DNA of 64,000 bases, from assembly GCF_028898945.1 (NCBI RefSeq), contig NZ_CP118607.1, forward strand, positions 1 through 64,000, in the 5' to 3' direction. The DNA comes from Pseudomonas sp. PSKL.D1. Its GTDB lineage: Bacteria; Pseudomonadota; Gammaproteobacteria; Pseudomonadales; Pseudomonadaceae. A model generated the notes under the pieces. It had not been told where the DNA came from. It saw nothing but the letters and a program-made list of their open reading frames with translations, and searched no databases. The position numbers and the translations under genes were made by a program. Below are positions 13,376 through 20,896 of the stretch, one piece after another; the stretch's first letter is position 1, and the number at the start of each line of letters is the position of its first letter.

Positions 13376-14698
13376 ATGAAGATTGCCCTGACCGGCGACA
13401 GTATCCTGCAGCGACGCCTGCACAGCCGGGATGACCAAACGCTGAGCCCCTTGTTTGACCTGATCCGCGCGGCAGATGTGAGCTTTACCAACCTTGAGGT
13501 GCTGCCCAACGACTTTGCCGGTGACCCGGCACTGGAAAGCGGTGGCTCACATTTTGGTGCTCCGGCCTGGGTGCTCGATGAGTTGGTCGAGGGTGGTTTC
13601 GACCTGTTCTCAACCGCCAATAATCACAGCCTGGACTACGGCATCAGCGGCCTGCACGCTGCTCACGAACAGTTGCGTAAACGTGAACTGCTGTTCGCTG
13701 GCACCGGGCGCAACCTCGAGGAAGCCCGCCGCCCGGTGTACTGCAGCACACCGGCTGGTACCGTTGCGTTGCTGGCCTGTAGTTCGACCTACGGCAAGGG
13801 CCAGGAAGCCAGCGACCAAAGCCGTGATATGCCGGGGCGCCCGGGCCTTAACCCTTTGGGCTACGACACCCTGCATGAAGTCAGTACCGAGCAGATGGCC
13901 CAAGTGCGCCAGCTGATTGCTGACCTTGGTCTGGATCGTCTTTACCAAGGGGCGGTGGATTTGGGCTTTGCTCATCCCCTGCCTGACCCTTCGCTTCAGG
14001 TGTTCGGGCCGTTTACCCCGTTGTTGTTCCGTGAAGGCGCCAGCACCCGGCTACGCACGCTCGCGCGCAAGAAAGACTTGGATGGCATTTTGCGCTGGGT
14101 CGAGGAAGCACGGTTGACCTCGGACATTGTGATGGTCAGCCTGCATGCCCACGAACTGGGCTACAACGATGAGGGCGAATGGGACCTTGAGGTGCCTGCT
14201 GAATTTATCCAGCCGGTGGCGCGCAAGCTGATCGATGCGGGCGTTGATATCGTTGTTGGCCATGGCCCGCACTTGCTGCGTGGCATGGAAATTTACCAGG
14301 GCAAACCAATCTTTTACAGCCTGGGCAATTTCATCGGCCAGAACGAATTGGTAGAGCGGCTGCCGGTGGATAGCTACGACCAATTCCGGGTCGACCGACA
14401 GCAGACGCCATCCAAGGTGTTTTTGCAACGCACCCGTAACGATACGCGTAGCTTCCCGTCTGACGCGCGATTGTGGGAGAGTATTGTGCCGATCTGCACT
14501 TTTGACGGCCGCACGCTGACAGGTATTGAATTGCACCCGGTGCACCTGGGGCTTGGTGAAGCCATCCACCGTCGAGGTCGACCAAGGCTGGCGGCAGGTG
14601 AACAGGCCAGAGCCATTCTGCAACGCTTTGCGGCATTGTGTGCGGGCTATGAAACCACGCTGGAAATAAACGCAAACACGGCTCGCGTGGTGCTCTGA
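13376..14698 (+). CDS. CapA-family protein (poly-gamma-glutamate biosynthesis-like metallophosphatase fold)
   Basis: The 440-residue protein begins MKIALTGDSILQRRLHSRDD and contains TNLEVLPNDF, TANNHSLDYGISGL, VSLHAHELGYN and VVGHGPHLLRGMEIY, the metallophosphoesterase-like motifs of the CapA family. There is no obvious signal peptide. GAGG lies 6 bases before the ATG. CapB, CapC or PgsE partners are absent, so polymer synthesis cannot be inferred; solitary CapA proteins are of unknown function. It is divergent from the DUF1302/DUF1329 unit across a roughly 200-base gap and has its own terminator. Confidence 0.85.
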   Translation: MKIALTGDSILQRRLHSRDDQTLSPLFDLIRAADVSFTNLEVLPNDFAGDPALESGGSHFGAPAWVLDELVEGGFDLFSTANNHSLDYGISGLHAAHEQLRKRELLFAGTGRNLEEARRPVYCSTPAGTVALLACSSTYGKGQEASDQSRDMPGRPGLNPLGYDTLHEVSTEQMAQVRQLIADLGLDRLYQGAVDLGFAHPLPDPSLQVFGPFTPLLFREGASTRLRTLARKKDLDGILRWVEEARLTSDIVMVSLHAHELGYNDEGEWDLEVPAEFIQPVARKLIDAGVDIVVGHGPHLLRGMEIYQGKPIFYSLGNFIGQNELVERLPVDSYDQFRVDRQQTPSKVFLQRTRNDTRSFPSDARLWESIVPICTFDGRTLTGIELHPVHLGLGEAIHRRGRPRLAAGEQARAILQRFAALCAGYETTLEINANTARVVL

Positions 14699-14714
14699 AA
14701 GTATTTGCACCCTA

Positions 14715-14755
14715 CCAATGTCAGCCCCGTTAGTGAGCTGACATTGGCGTTTTGA
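14715..14755 (+). terminator. Intrinsic terminator after the CapA gene
   Basis: CCAATGTCAGC (14715-14725) pairs perfectly with GCTGACATTGG (14737-14747), giving an 11-bp stem followed by CGTTTTGATATTT. It ends the rightward transcript before the convergent RcnB-like gene. Confidence 0.85.
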
Positions 14756-14783
14756 TATTTCACAGCCAGCGATAACTTGGCCA

Positions 14784-14799
14784 TGTTCCACGTGGAACC
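14784..14799. other. parS-like centromere site, intergenic
   Basis: TGTTCCACGTGGAACC matches 15 of 16 parS positions and has the same final-base variant as the site at 3120. It lies in the short gap between the convergent CapA and RcnB-like genes, 14.8 kb from dnaA. Confidence 0.85.
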
Positions 14800-14816
14800 T
14801 TGGTTTTGCAGGTGCC

Positions 14817-15224
14817 TCAATATCCGCTGAGGATGTTGACGATCACACCGCTGGCGATGGCGACCAACACGTAGTCACCGTTTACATACAACCAACGATG
14901 GTCGTGAGGTGGTGCGTACAGGTGGCGTGAACGCCAGTCAGTCACCCAATACCGGTCACCCCGATAGATCGGCTCTACCACCCTGCCCCGCTGCCACTGT
15001 TGATGCGGTACCGGCATGCCGGGTTGCGGGCGGAAGTTTGGGTTGTGGTAAGCCGGTGCGCGGCCATTGTCGTGCCTGCCATTTTGTTTGGGTTGCCCAT
15101 GCGGCGGGTTGCCCTGGTGTGAAGGCCCGCCATCGTATCGGTCGGGAGGGCCAGGCTGCGCGAAGCTGGCCAGTGGAGCGCCGAGCATCAGTGTGGCGCA
15201 GAGCACGGTTAGGGTTTTCTTCAT
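14817..15224 (-). CDS. RcnB-like small periplasmic protein
   Basis: The 135-residue exported protein has a signal peptide MKKTLTVLCATLMLGAPLAS ending around FAQ. A Pro/Gly/His-rich middle (about 25-75) is followed by the RcnB-family block (YRGDRYWVTDWRSRHLY, HRWLYVNGDYVLVAIASGVI). RcnB in E. coli is a periplasmic protein linked to Ni/Co homeostasis; many Pseudomonas members are uncharacterised. The Met at 15224 is chosen because it starts the signal peptide. The His-rich stretch could bind metal, which is inference only. Confidence 0.75.
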   Translation of the reverse strand: MKKTLTVLCATLMLGAPLASFAQPGPPDRYDGGPSHQGNPPHGQPKQNGRHDNGRAPAYHNPNFRPQPGMPVPHQQWQRGRVVEPIYRGDRYWVTDWRSRHLYAPPHDHRWLYVNGDYVLVAIASGVIVNILSGY

Positions 15225-15363
15225 GAATGCTGTTCCTATGCAGGTTAACGCTCGGCGCAAGTGGCCATCGCGCCAGGTGCGGTTAACTGATCTGACAGCG
15301 GTTTCTGCGTTGTGCTGCAGGCACTGAGGTAAAGGTCAGGTAAAGGTGGGTAACCGCTAGCCT

Positions 15364-16665
15364 TTACACTGCACCCAGCCCCAGCGCCTTCAAACGTCGA
15401 TACAGTGTGCGTTCACTCAAGCCCAGATGACGCGCCAAATCACTGCGTGAGCCTTTGAACTGTTCCAGTGCCTGAGCCAGCTCGCCAAGATCGTGGGCCT
15501 TACCAAATGCCTTGGAAACAGACGGCGGGTGCGCAACGTCTTCCGGCAGATGCTCCGGCCGAATCAACCCATCGTCTGCAAACAGCCGAGCCCTCTCAAG
15601 CATGTTGCGCAATTCTCGGATGTTGCCCGGGAACGGATGCAGCCGCATGTGCGCGAGCGCTTGTTCGGTCAGCGTAGAGATCGGCTTGCCCGGCATACGC
15701 TTGAGCAGGCTTTCGGCGAGCAACGGAAGGTCTTCCAGACGCTCGCGCAAGGCAGGCAGACGGATAGGAAACCCACTGATTCGGTAATACAGGTCTTCGC
15801 GGAATGTGCCTGCTGCCACCATTTGTTTCAGCGGCTTATGGGTTGCTGAAACCAGCCGGAAATCTGCGTGAACCGTGCGCAGGCTGCCCACAGGGCGGAA
15901 ACTGCCGGACTCGATCAGCCGCAGTAACTTGACCTGCATCGCCAAGGGTACTTCTCCAATTTCATCGAGGAACAACGTGCCACCATGTGCCGCCTCGGCC
16001 AAACCGATCTTGCGCTGATTGGCGCCCGTAAACGCCCCCTTCTCATAGCCGAACAGCTCACTTTCGAACAACGACTCCGTCAGCCCCGTGCAGTCGACCA
16101 CCACCAGCGGCCCATTGGCGCGCGGGCTGCCCATATGGATTGCACGGGCAAACAACTCTTTGCCCGTGCCTGATTCACCCTGCAGCAACACCGGAATTTG
16201 CGCGGGTGCCGCCCGTTGCAGGCTGGCCAGTGCGGACTTGAAAGCAGGTGCTCGCCCGACCAGGCCTTGTTGTTGAGGCTGGGCTGAAGCCAGCGTGATA
16301 CTGGTCAGGCGCTCGACAAAGGCAACCACCGCACCCTGCTTGTCCAGAATCGGCCGAAGCTCCACATCCACATGTTCGGGGCCACGGGGGGTGTGATGAA
16401 TGTGCAGCACCCGCTCTGGCACCTTGCTGTCCCAGGCCTTGCGCATCGGGCAGTGCTCCCCGGCTTGATCGCATGGCATAGCGTAATGATGGGAAACCCG
16501 ATGGCACTTTTGCCCGATCGGCGCTTGGTCGTTGTGGCCAAACTGCCGCCTGTATGCGGCATTGGCAGCAAGGATGTTGTAGTCGGTGTCCAGCACGATG
16601 GCAGGCAGCGCATCGTGTTCGAGGTACGAAACCAAGGCTAGGATTAGGGTATGGGGTTCAGGCAT
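15364..16665 (-). CDS. fisR: Sigma-54-dependent activator, FisR-type sulfane-sulfur sensor
   Basis: The 433-residue protein has an N-terminal PAS-like sensing domain (about 10-115), a central AAA+ domain with GAFTGA (needed for sigma-54 contact), Walker A GESGTGKE and Walker [12 protein letters not shown], and a Fis-type helix-turn-helix at the end ([20 protein letters not shown]). Three cysteines, C54, C65 and C72, nearly coincide with the C53/C64/C71 reported to sense polysulfide in Cupriavidus FisR. It is divergent from persulfide dioxygenase and SQR. I infer that it activates the sigma-54 promoter at 16815. The start at 16665 begins the conserved PAS region. Confidence 0.88.
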   Translation of the reverse strand: MPEPHTLILALVSYLEHDALPAIVLDTDYNILAANAAYRRQFGHNDQAPIGQKCHRVSHHYAMPCDQAGEHCPMRKAWDSKVPERVLHIHHTPRGPEHVDVELRPILDKQGAVVAFVERLTSITLASAQPQQQGLVGRAPAFKSALASLQRAAPAQIPVLLQGESGTGKELFARAIHMGSPRANGPLVVVDCTGLTESLFESELFGYEKGAFTGANQRKIGLAEAAHGGTLFLDEIGEVPLAMQVKLLRLIESGSFRPVGSLRTVHADFRLVSATHKPLKQMVAAGTFREDLYYRISGFPIRLPALRERLEDLPLLAESLLKRMPGKPISTLTEQALAHMRLHPFPGNIRELRNMLERARLFADDGLIRPEHLPEDVAHPPSVSKAFGKAHDLGELAQALEQFKGSRSDLARHLGLSERTLYRRLKALGLGAV

Positions 16666-16704
16666 GACAGCACCGGATTGAAGACGCGCCCGAGAGTAAC
16701 AAGG

Positions 16705-16754
16705 ACTGCCACTCACTGCCATTGACTGTCAGTCGACTGCCAAGCGGACTGCCA
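16705..16754 (+). promoter_or_regulatory. Array of five phased ACTG(C/T)CA heptamers, candidate FisR enhancer
   Basis: ACTGCCA occurs at 16705, 16715, 16736 and 16748, with ACTGTCA at 16725. Starts are spaced 10, 10, 11 and 12 bases, about one helical turn. GACTGTCAGTC (16724-16734) is a perfect palindrome at the centre. The array ends about 60 bases before the sigma-54 promoter, the expected place for an activator binding site. Confidence 0.7.
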
Positions 16755-16814
16755 TTTCGCCATGCCGTTGTCACCGTTGCCCCGATTTCATGCGCTGTTG
16801 CGAGCGAGAACGCC

Positions 16815-16830
16815 TGGCATGCATCTTGAT
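16815..16830 (+). promoter_or_regulatory. Sigma-54 (-24/-12) promoter for the sulfide oxidation operon
   Basis: TGGCATG-N4-TTGAT matches the consensus TGGCACG-N4-TTGC(A/T) with the correct GG-to-TG spacing; the deviations are T for C in the first element and A for C in the second. It sits about 60 bases before the persulfide dioxygenase start and downstream of the heptamer array, next to a divergent sigma-54 activator gene. Confidence 0.8.
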
Positions 16831-16889
16831 AAACCTCCTTTCACTGCCTGGAGCCTTTGACGGAACAGGCGGACAATCTGGAGAACGCG

Positions 16890-17774
16890 ATGATCATCGG
16901 CAACAACCTGCAAGTGGAAGCCTTTTTCGACAAGGCAACCTCGACTATCAGCTACCTGGTGTTGGACCGTGAGACCAGCCACTGCGTGCTGATAGACAGC
17001 GTGCTGGATTACGACCCCAAGTCCGGCCGTACTGGCACCGAGTCGGCTGATCGATTGATCGGGCGGGTAGCTGAGCTGGGCGCCAAGGTGCAGTGGATTC
17101 TTGAAACACATGTTCACGCCGATCACTTGTCTGCTGCTGCCTACCTAAAATCCAAGGTTGGTGGGCATACCGCCATTGGTGCGCGAATCACCCAGGTCCA
17201 GAAAGTCTTCGGCGCGCTGTTCAATGCTGAGCCGGACTTTGCGCGGGACGGCAGCCAGTTCGATGTGCTGCTCGAAGATGAGGAAGGCTTCCGTATCGGT
17301 AACTTGCGAGCTCGCGCCCTGCACACGCCCGGCCATACGCCGGCCTGCATGAGTTACGTAGTGGAGGATGCAGGTGAAAAAGCGGTGTTCGTAGGCGACA
17401 CCTTGTTTATGCCCGACTACGGCACTGCCCGCTGCGACTTCCCTGGCGCTGACGCCCGAACCTTGTACCGCTCGATACGACGATTGCTGGCCTACCCCGA
17501 TCAAACTCAGCTGTTCATGTGCCACGACTACCTGCCAGGTGGGCGTGAAATGAAGTACGTCACCACCGTAGCCGAGCAGCGCGCCAACAATATCCACATC
17601 CATCAGGGCATCGACGAAGACAGCTTCGTGGCCATGCGTGAGGCGCGCGACAAAAGCCTCGACATGCCCGTGCTGATTTTGCCATCGGTGCAGGTGAACA
17701 TGCGCAGTGGTCAGCTACCCAAGCCGGAAGAGAACGGAGTGCGCTACCTGAAGATCCCGTTGAACAAGTTCTGA
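16890..17774 (+). CDS. Persulfide dioxygenase (ETHE1-like metallo-beta-lactamase fold)
   Basis: The 294-residue enzyme should oxidise glutathione persulfide to sulfite plus glutathione using a mononuclear iron. The motif HVHADH gives H74/H76/D78/H79; H149 (TPGHT), D170 (FVGDTLF) and H212 (MCHDY) complete the site, with H74, H149 and D170 fitting the 2-His-1-carboxylate iron set of ETHE1. There is no rhodanese domain. The ATG at 16890 has GGAG upstream; the ATG reading MIIGNNLQVEAFFDKATSTI begins the conserved fold. It is first gene of an operon with SQR and a TauE exporter, behind a sigma-54 promoter. Confidence 0.92.
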   Translation: MIIGNNLQVEAFFDKATSTISYLVLDRETSHCVLIDSVLDYDPKSGRTGTESADRLIGRVAELGAKVQWILETHVHADHLSAAAYLKSKVGGHTAIGARITQVQKVFGALFNAEPDFARDGSQFDVLLEDEEGFRIGNLRARALHTPGHTPACMSYVVEDAGEKAVFVGDTLFMPDYGTARCDFPGADARTLYRSIRRLLAYPDQTQLFMCHDYLPGGREMKYVTTVAEQRANNIHIHQGIDEDSFVAMREARDKSLDMPVLILPSVQVNMRSGQLPKPEENGVRYLKIPLNKF

Positions 17775-17814
17775 GCGCACTGCCCCGCCATAAGATTTAA
17801 GGAAGTAACATCCC

Positions 17815-19086
17815 ATGCCTGCCTTGCAACCCCCCGCCAGCGCCAACCATCACAAGGTGGTTGTCGTCGGTGCTGGCGCCGCCGGAATTGCCACCGTTGC
17901 CAGTTTGATTGCTCGTGAACCGTCGCTGGACATCGCCCTCATCGATCCCGCCGAAGTGCATTACTACCAGCCCGGTTGGACCATGGTTGGTGCGGGTGTA
18001 TTCGATGCGCCAAGTACTGCTCGCGCCATGGCCTCAGTCATCCCGCGCGGCGTGCGCTGGGTGAAGGCGAAGGTGCGAACCTTTGACCCATCCGGCCAAT
18101 CGGTAACCCTCGAAGACGGCCGCGTCATCTCCTATGAACAGTTGGTGGTCTGCTCTGGCCTCAAGCTTGACTGGGAGGCCATCGACGGCCTTGTCGACAC
18201 GCTTGGGCGTAACGGAGTGACCTCCAACTATCGTTTTGACCTGGCGCCCTACACCTGGGAACTGGTGCGCAAGCTGAAGCAAGGACGCGCCCTGTTCTGC
18301 CAGCCACCCATGCCGATCAAATGTGCTGGCGCGCCCCAGAAAGCACTCTATCTGTCTTGTGACCACTGGTTACGCAGCGGCCGATTGGGCGCCGTCAAGG
18401 CTAGCTTCTTCAATGCAGGCGCTGTGCTGTTCGGTGTGCCTGACTATGTGCCAGCCCTGATGGGTTACATCGACAAGTACGGCGTTAACCTCAGTTACAG
18501 CCACCGGCTGACAGCGGTAGATGGCCCCAACCAACGTGCCACGTTCATTTGCACGCTGCCTGACGGCAGCACGCAAACGCGTACCGAGCCCTTCGACATG
18601 CTCCATGTGGTGCCACCGCAGTCAGCCCCCGACTTCATCCGCCAAAGCCCGCTGGCGGACGCTGCCGGATGGGTTGATGTCGACCCGCACACCCTGCGCC
18701 ACCGCCGCTTTGGCAACATTCATGCACTGGGTGATGTGGCCAGCACCAGCAATGCCAAGACTGCCGCGGCGGCACGCAAGCAGGCACCGGTGGTGGCCAA
18801 TAACGTGCTGGTGGCTTTAGGCAGGTTGCAATCGCTTGCCCACTACGACGGCTATGGTTCCTGCCCACTGACTGTCGAGCGAGGCAAGATTGTCCTGGCT
18901 GAGTTCACCTATGGGGGCAAGGTGGCACCGAGTTTTCCGCACTGGCTACTCGATGGTTGCAAGCCCACTCGTTTGGCGTGGTTGCTAAAGGCAAAGCTGC
19001 TGCCGCCGCTGTATTGGTATGGGATGCTCAAGGGGCGTGAATGGCTGGTGCGGCCCAAGCCGTTGGCGAACGAGGCAAGCCAGTGA
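17815..19086 (+). CDS. sqr: Sulfide:quinone oxidoreductase, type II-like
   Basis: The 423-residue flavoprotein oxidises sulfide to sulfane sulfur and passes electrons to quinone at the membrane face. FAD-binding GAGAAG lies at 19-24 and ALGDVASTSNAKTAAAARKQ near 304-323. Cysteines in KCAGAPQK (C170) and DGYGSCPL (C350) align with the two redox cysteines of mitochondrial SQR (human Cys201 and Cys379, from memory). Other cysteines are C113, C162 and C182. It lies 40 bases after persulfide dioxygenase and overlaps the next gene. Its sulfane-sulfur product is the substrate route to that enzyme. Confidence 0.9.
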   Translation: MPALQPPASANHHKVVVVGAGAAGIATVASLIAREPSLDIALIDPAEVHYYQPGWTMVGAGVFDAPSTARAMASVIPRGVRWVKAKVRTFDPSGQSVTLEDGRVISYEQLVVCSGLKLDWEAIDGLVDTLGRNGVTSNYRFDLAPYTWELVRKLKQGRALFCQPPMPIKCAGAPQKALYLSCDHWLRSGRLGAVKASFFNAGAVLFGVPDYVPALMGYIDKYGVNLSYSHRLTAVDGPNQRATFICTLPDGSTQTRTEPFDMLHVVPPQSAPDFIRQSPLADAAGWVDVDPHTLRHRRFGNIHALGDVASTSNAKTAAAARKQAPVVANNVLVALGRLQSLAHYDGYGSCPLTVERGKIVLAEFTYGGKVAPSFPHWLLDGCKPTRLAWLLKAKLLPPLYWYGMLKGREWLVRPKPLANEASQ

Positions 19087-19904
19087 TTGAACATCAATTG
19101 TTGGGCGCCGGCTTAGGCGCGATCATTGGCGCGGTGTTGGCACTGACCGGCGCGGGTGGCGGCATTCTGGCTGTGCCACTATTGGTGTTTGGGCTCGGGC
19201 TTTCGATGGTCGAAGCCGCCCCCATCGGTTTGCTTGCAGTGGGCCTGGCCGCTTCGGTAGGTGCCGTGCTTGGCTTGCGTGAGGGGTTGGTGCGCTACCG
19301 TGCTGCATTGTTTATTGCGCTCATTGGTATAGCTGCCGCACCTTTGGGGTTGATGCTCGCGCATCGTTTGCCTAATACGCCATTGGCACTGATTTTTGCC
19401 GCCGTGCTGGTTTATGCCTGCTTGCGGATTTGGCGCAAAGCGGCCAAGGCATTGCGCGGGGAAGGCAACGAGGCCCATCGCTACATTGAGCCTTGTGTGC
19501 TCAATCCGCTGCAGGGGCGGCTGCGCTGGACCTTGCCGTGCGCACGCGCACTGGCCTTCACGGGAGCGATGGCGGGGCTGCTGTCAGGGTTGCTCGGTGT
19601 AGGGGGCGGCTTTGTCATCATCCCTGCGTTAAACCGTTACACCAACCTGCGCATGACGAGCATTGTTTCGACATCATTGGCGGTTATTGCACTGGTTTCC
19701 ACGGGTAGCGTGGTCAGCGCCAGCATCGCTGGGCTGATGCACTGGCGTATTGGTGCGACTTTCGCTGTTGGCGCGGTGGTGGGTTTATTGCTGGCGCGGC
19801 CAATGGCCACCCGTTTGGCCGGGCCACGCCTGCAGCAGATGTTTGCCGTGGCGGGCTGGTTGGCGGCTGTGCTGCTGGCTGGCAAGGCGCTACTCGGCCA
19901 GTAA
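19083..19904 (+). CDS. TauE/SafE-family membrane exporter, probable sulfite export
   Basis: The 273-residue polytopic protein has about eight hydrophobic segments and the TauE/SafE repeats (ALTGAGGGILAVPLLVFGLG near the start, GLLSGLLGVGGGFVIIPAL at about 170). The start is a GTG whose last two bases overlap the SQR stop (GTGA), with GAGG 7 bases upstream; a Met upstream lies inside SQR in another frame. Placement after persulfide dioxygenase and SQR suggests removal of the toxic product sulfite, which is inference. Its last 15 bases overlap the convergent LysR gene. Confidence 0.85.
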   Translation: MIEHQLLGAGLGAIIGAVLALTGAGGGILAVPLLVFGLGLSMVEAAPIGLLAVGLAASVGAVLGLREGLVRYRAALFIALIGIAAAPLGLMLAHRLPNTPLALIFAAVLVYACLRIWRKAAKALRGEGNEAHRYIEPCVLNPLQGRLRWTLPCARALAFTGAMAGLLSGLLGVGGGFVIIPALNRYTNLRMTSIVSTSLAVIALVSTGSVVSASIAGLMHWRIGATFAVGAVVGLLLARPMATRLAGPRLQQMFAVAGWLAAVLLAGKALLGQ

Positions 19905-20777
19905 GTCCGCCTGTTCGGCAGCGCACAGGGCCAGCAGGTAGTCCCAGACAACCCGAAGGCGCACCGACTTGTGCAGCTCGCGCCGTGTGCAAATCCAATA
20001 GCTGCGCTGGATGGTTTCGTTGGGCAGTACGCGTACCAGCGTGGGGTCGTGGCGGGCCATGTAGTTGGGTAGCACAGCAATTCCCAGCCCGGTTCGGGCG
20101 GCGGTTTGCTGGGCGATCACGCTGGTACTGCGAAACACCACGTTAGGTGCCCGGCAGAAACTGTTGAGAAACAGTAGCTCCTGGCTGAACAACAAATCGT
20201 CCACGTAGCCAATCCAGCTGTGGCGGGCCAAATCCTCCCGGTTGCGCAGCGGTGGCGAGCGGTCCAGGTAGGCTTGGCTGGCATACAGTGCCAAGCGGTA
20301 ATCGGTGAGCTTGCGGGTAATCAGCAGGTCCGCATTCGGCCGTTCCAGATGAATGCTGATTTCCGCTTCGCGATTAAGGATGCTCACGAACCGCGGCACG
20401 GCCACCAACTCCACTTCCAGCCCCGGGTAGCGAGCAAAAAGCTCACTCATGCGAGGCGTGAAGAACATGATGCCAATGCCTTCTGTCACGCCCAGCCTGA
20501 TTTTGCCCAGCGGGGTAATGGCCTGGGTAATTTCTTCCTGCGCCAGCAGGGCGACATTCTCCATGGCTTCTGCATGTTTGAGCAGTGCCTGGCCCGAAGG
20601 CGTCAGCTCGTAACCCTGGGCATGTTGCACAAACAACGGCGTACCCAGGCTCTTCTCGATGCTTTCGATATGCCGGGCGACGGTGCTGTGAGTGGTATTG
20701 AGGCGCTTCGCTGCAGTCAGCAGGCGACCGCTGCGCTGCAATTCGAGGAAAAACCGCAGATCGTTCCAGTCGAACAT
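19890..20777 (-). CDS. LysR-family transcriptional regulator
   Basis: The 295-residue LysR regulator begins MFDWNDLRFFLELQRSGRLL with the HTH in the first 60 residues (NTTHSTVARHIESIEKSLGT) and an effector domain after about 90. The frame is open to 21080 but the conserved start is 20777. It is divergent from the GMC oxidoreductase gene 120 bases away, so it probably regulates the GMC/MHS pair. Its 3' end overlaps the TauE gene by 15 bases tail to tail. Confidence 0.88.
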   Translation of the reverse strand: MFDWNDLRFFLELQRSGRLLTAAKRLNTTHSTVARHIESIEKSLGTPLFVQHAQGYELTPSGQALLKHAEAMENVALLAQEEITQAITPLGKIRLGVTEGIGIMFFTPRMSELFARYPGLEVELVAVPRFVSILNREAEISIHLERPNADLLITRKLTDYRLALYASQAYLDRSPPLRNREDLARHSWIGYVDDLLFSQELLFLNSFCRAPNVVFRSTSVIAQQTAARTGLGIAVLPNYMARHDPTLVRVLPNETIQRSYWICTRRELHKSVRLRVVWDYLLALCAAEQADLLAE

Positions 20778-20865
20778 GCTGATCCTTGTGGCTGTGCTAA
20801 AACGCACAACAGCTGCGCGAAATCTCGTGTTTCCACAGCGAAAATAATCAATAAGATGTAGGACG

Positions 20866-20881
20866 ACAAGAACAATAATCA
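20866..20881 (+). promoter_or_regulatory. Crc/Hfq-type A-rich (AAnAAnAA) motif in the GMC leader
   Basis: AAGAACAA (20868-20875) and AACAATAA (20871-20878) are two overlapping matches to AAnAAnAA, the Hfq/Crc catabolite-repression target of pseudomonads. They lie about 20 bases before the GMC start codon, where Hfq binding would block translation. Confidence 0.65.
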
Positions 20882-20896
20882 GGCGCGAGGTTGCAC

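Noticed and set aside
15320..15350. Short direct repeat GGTAAAGGT before the RcnB-like/FisR region
   Set aside because: Two copies only, no clear partner gene or spacing; could be chance.
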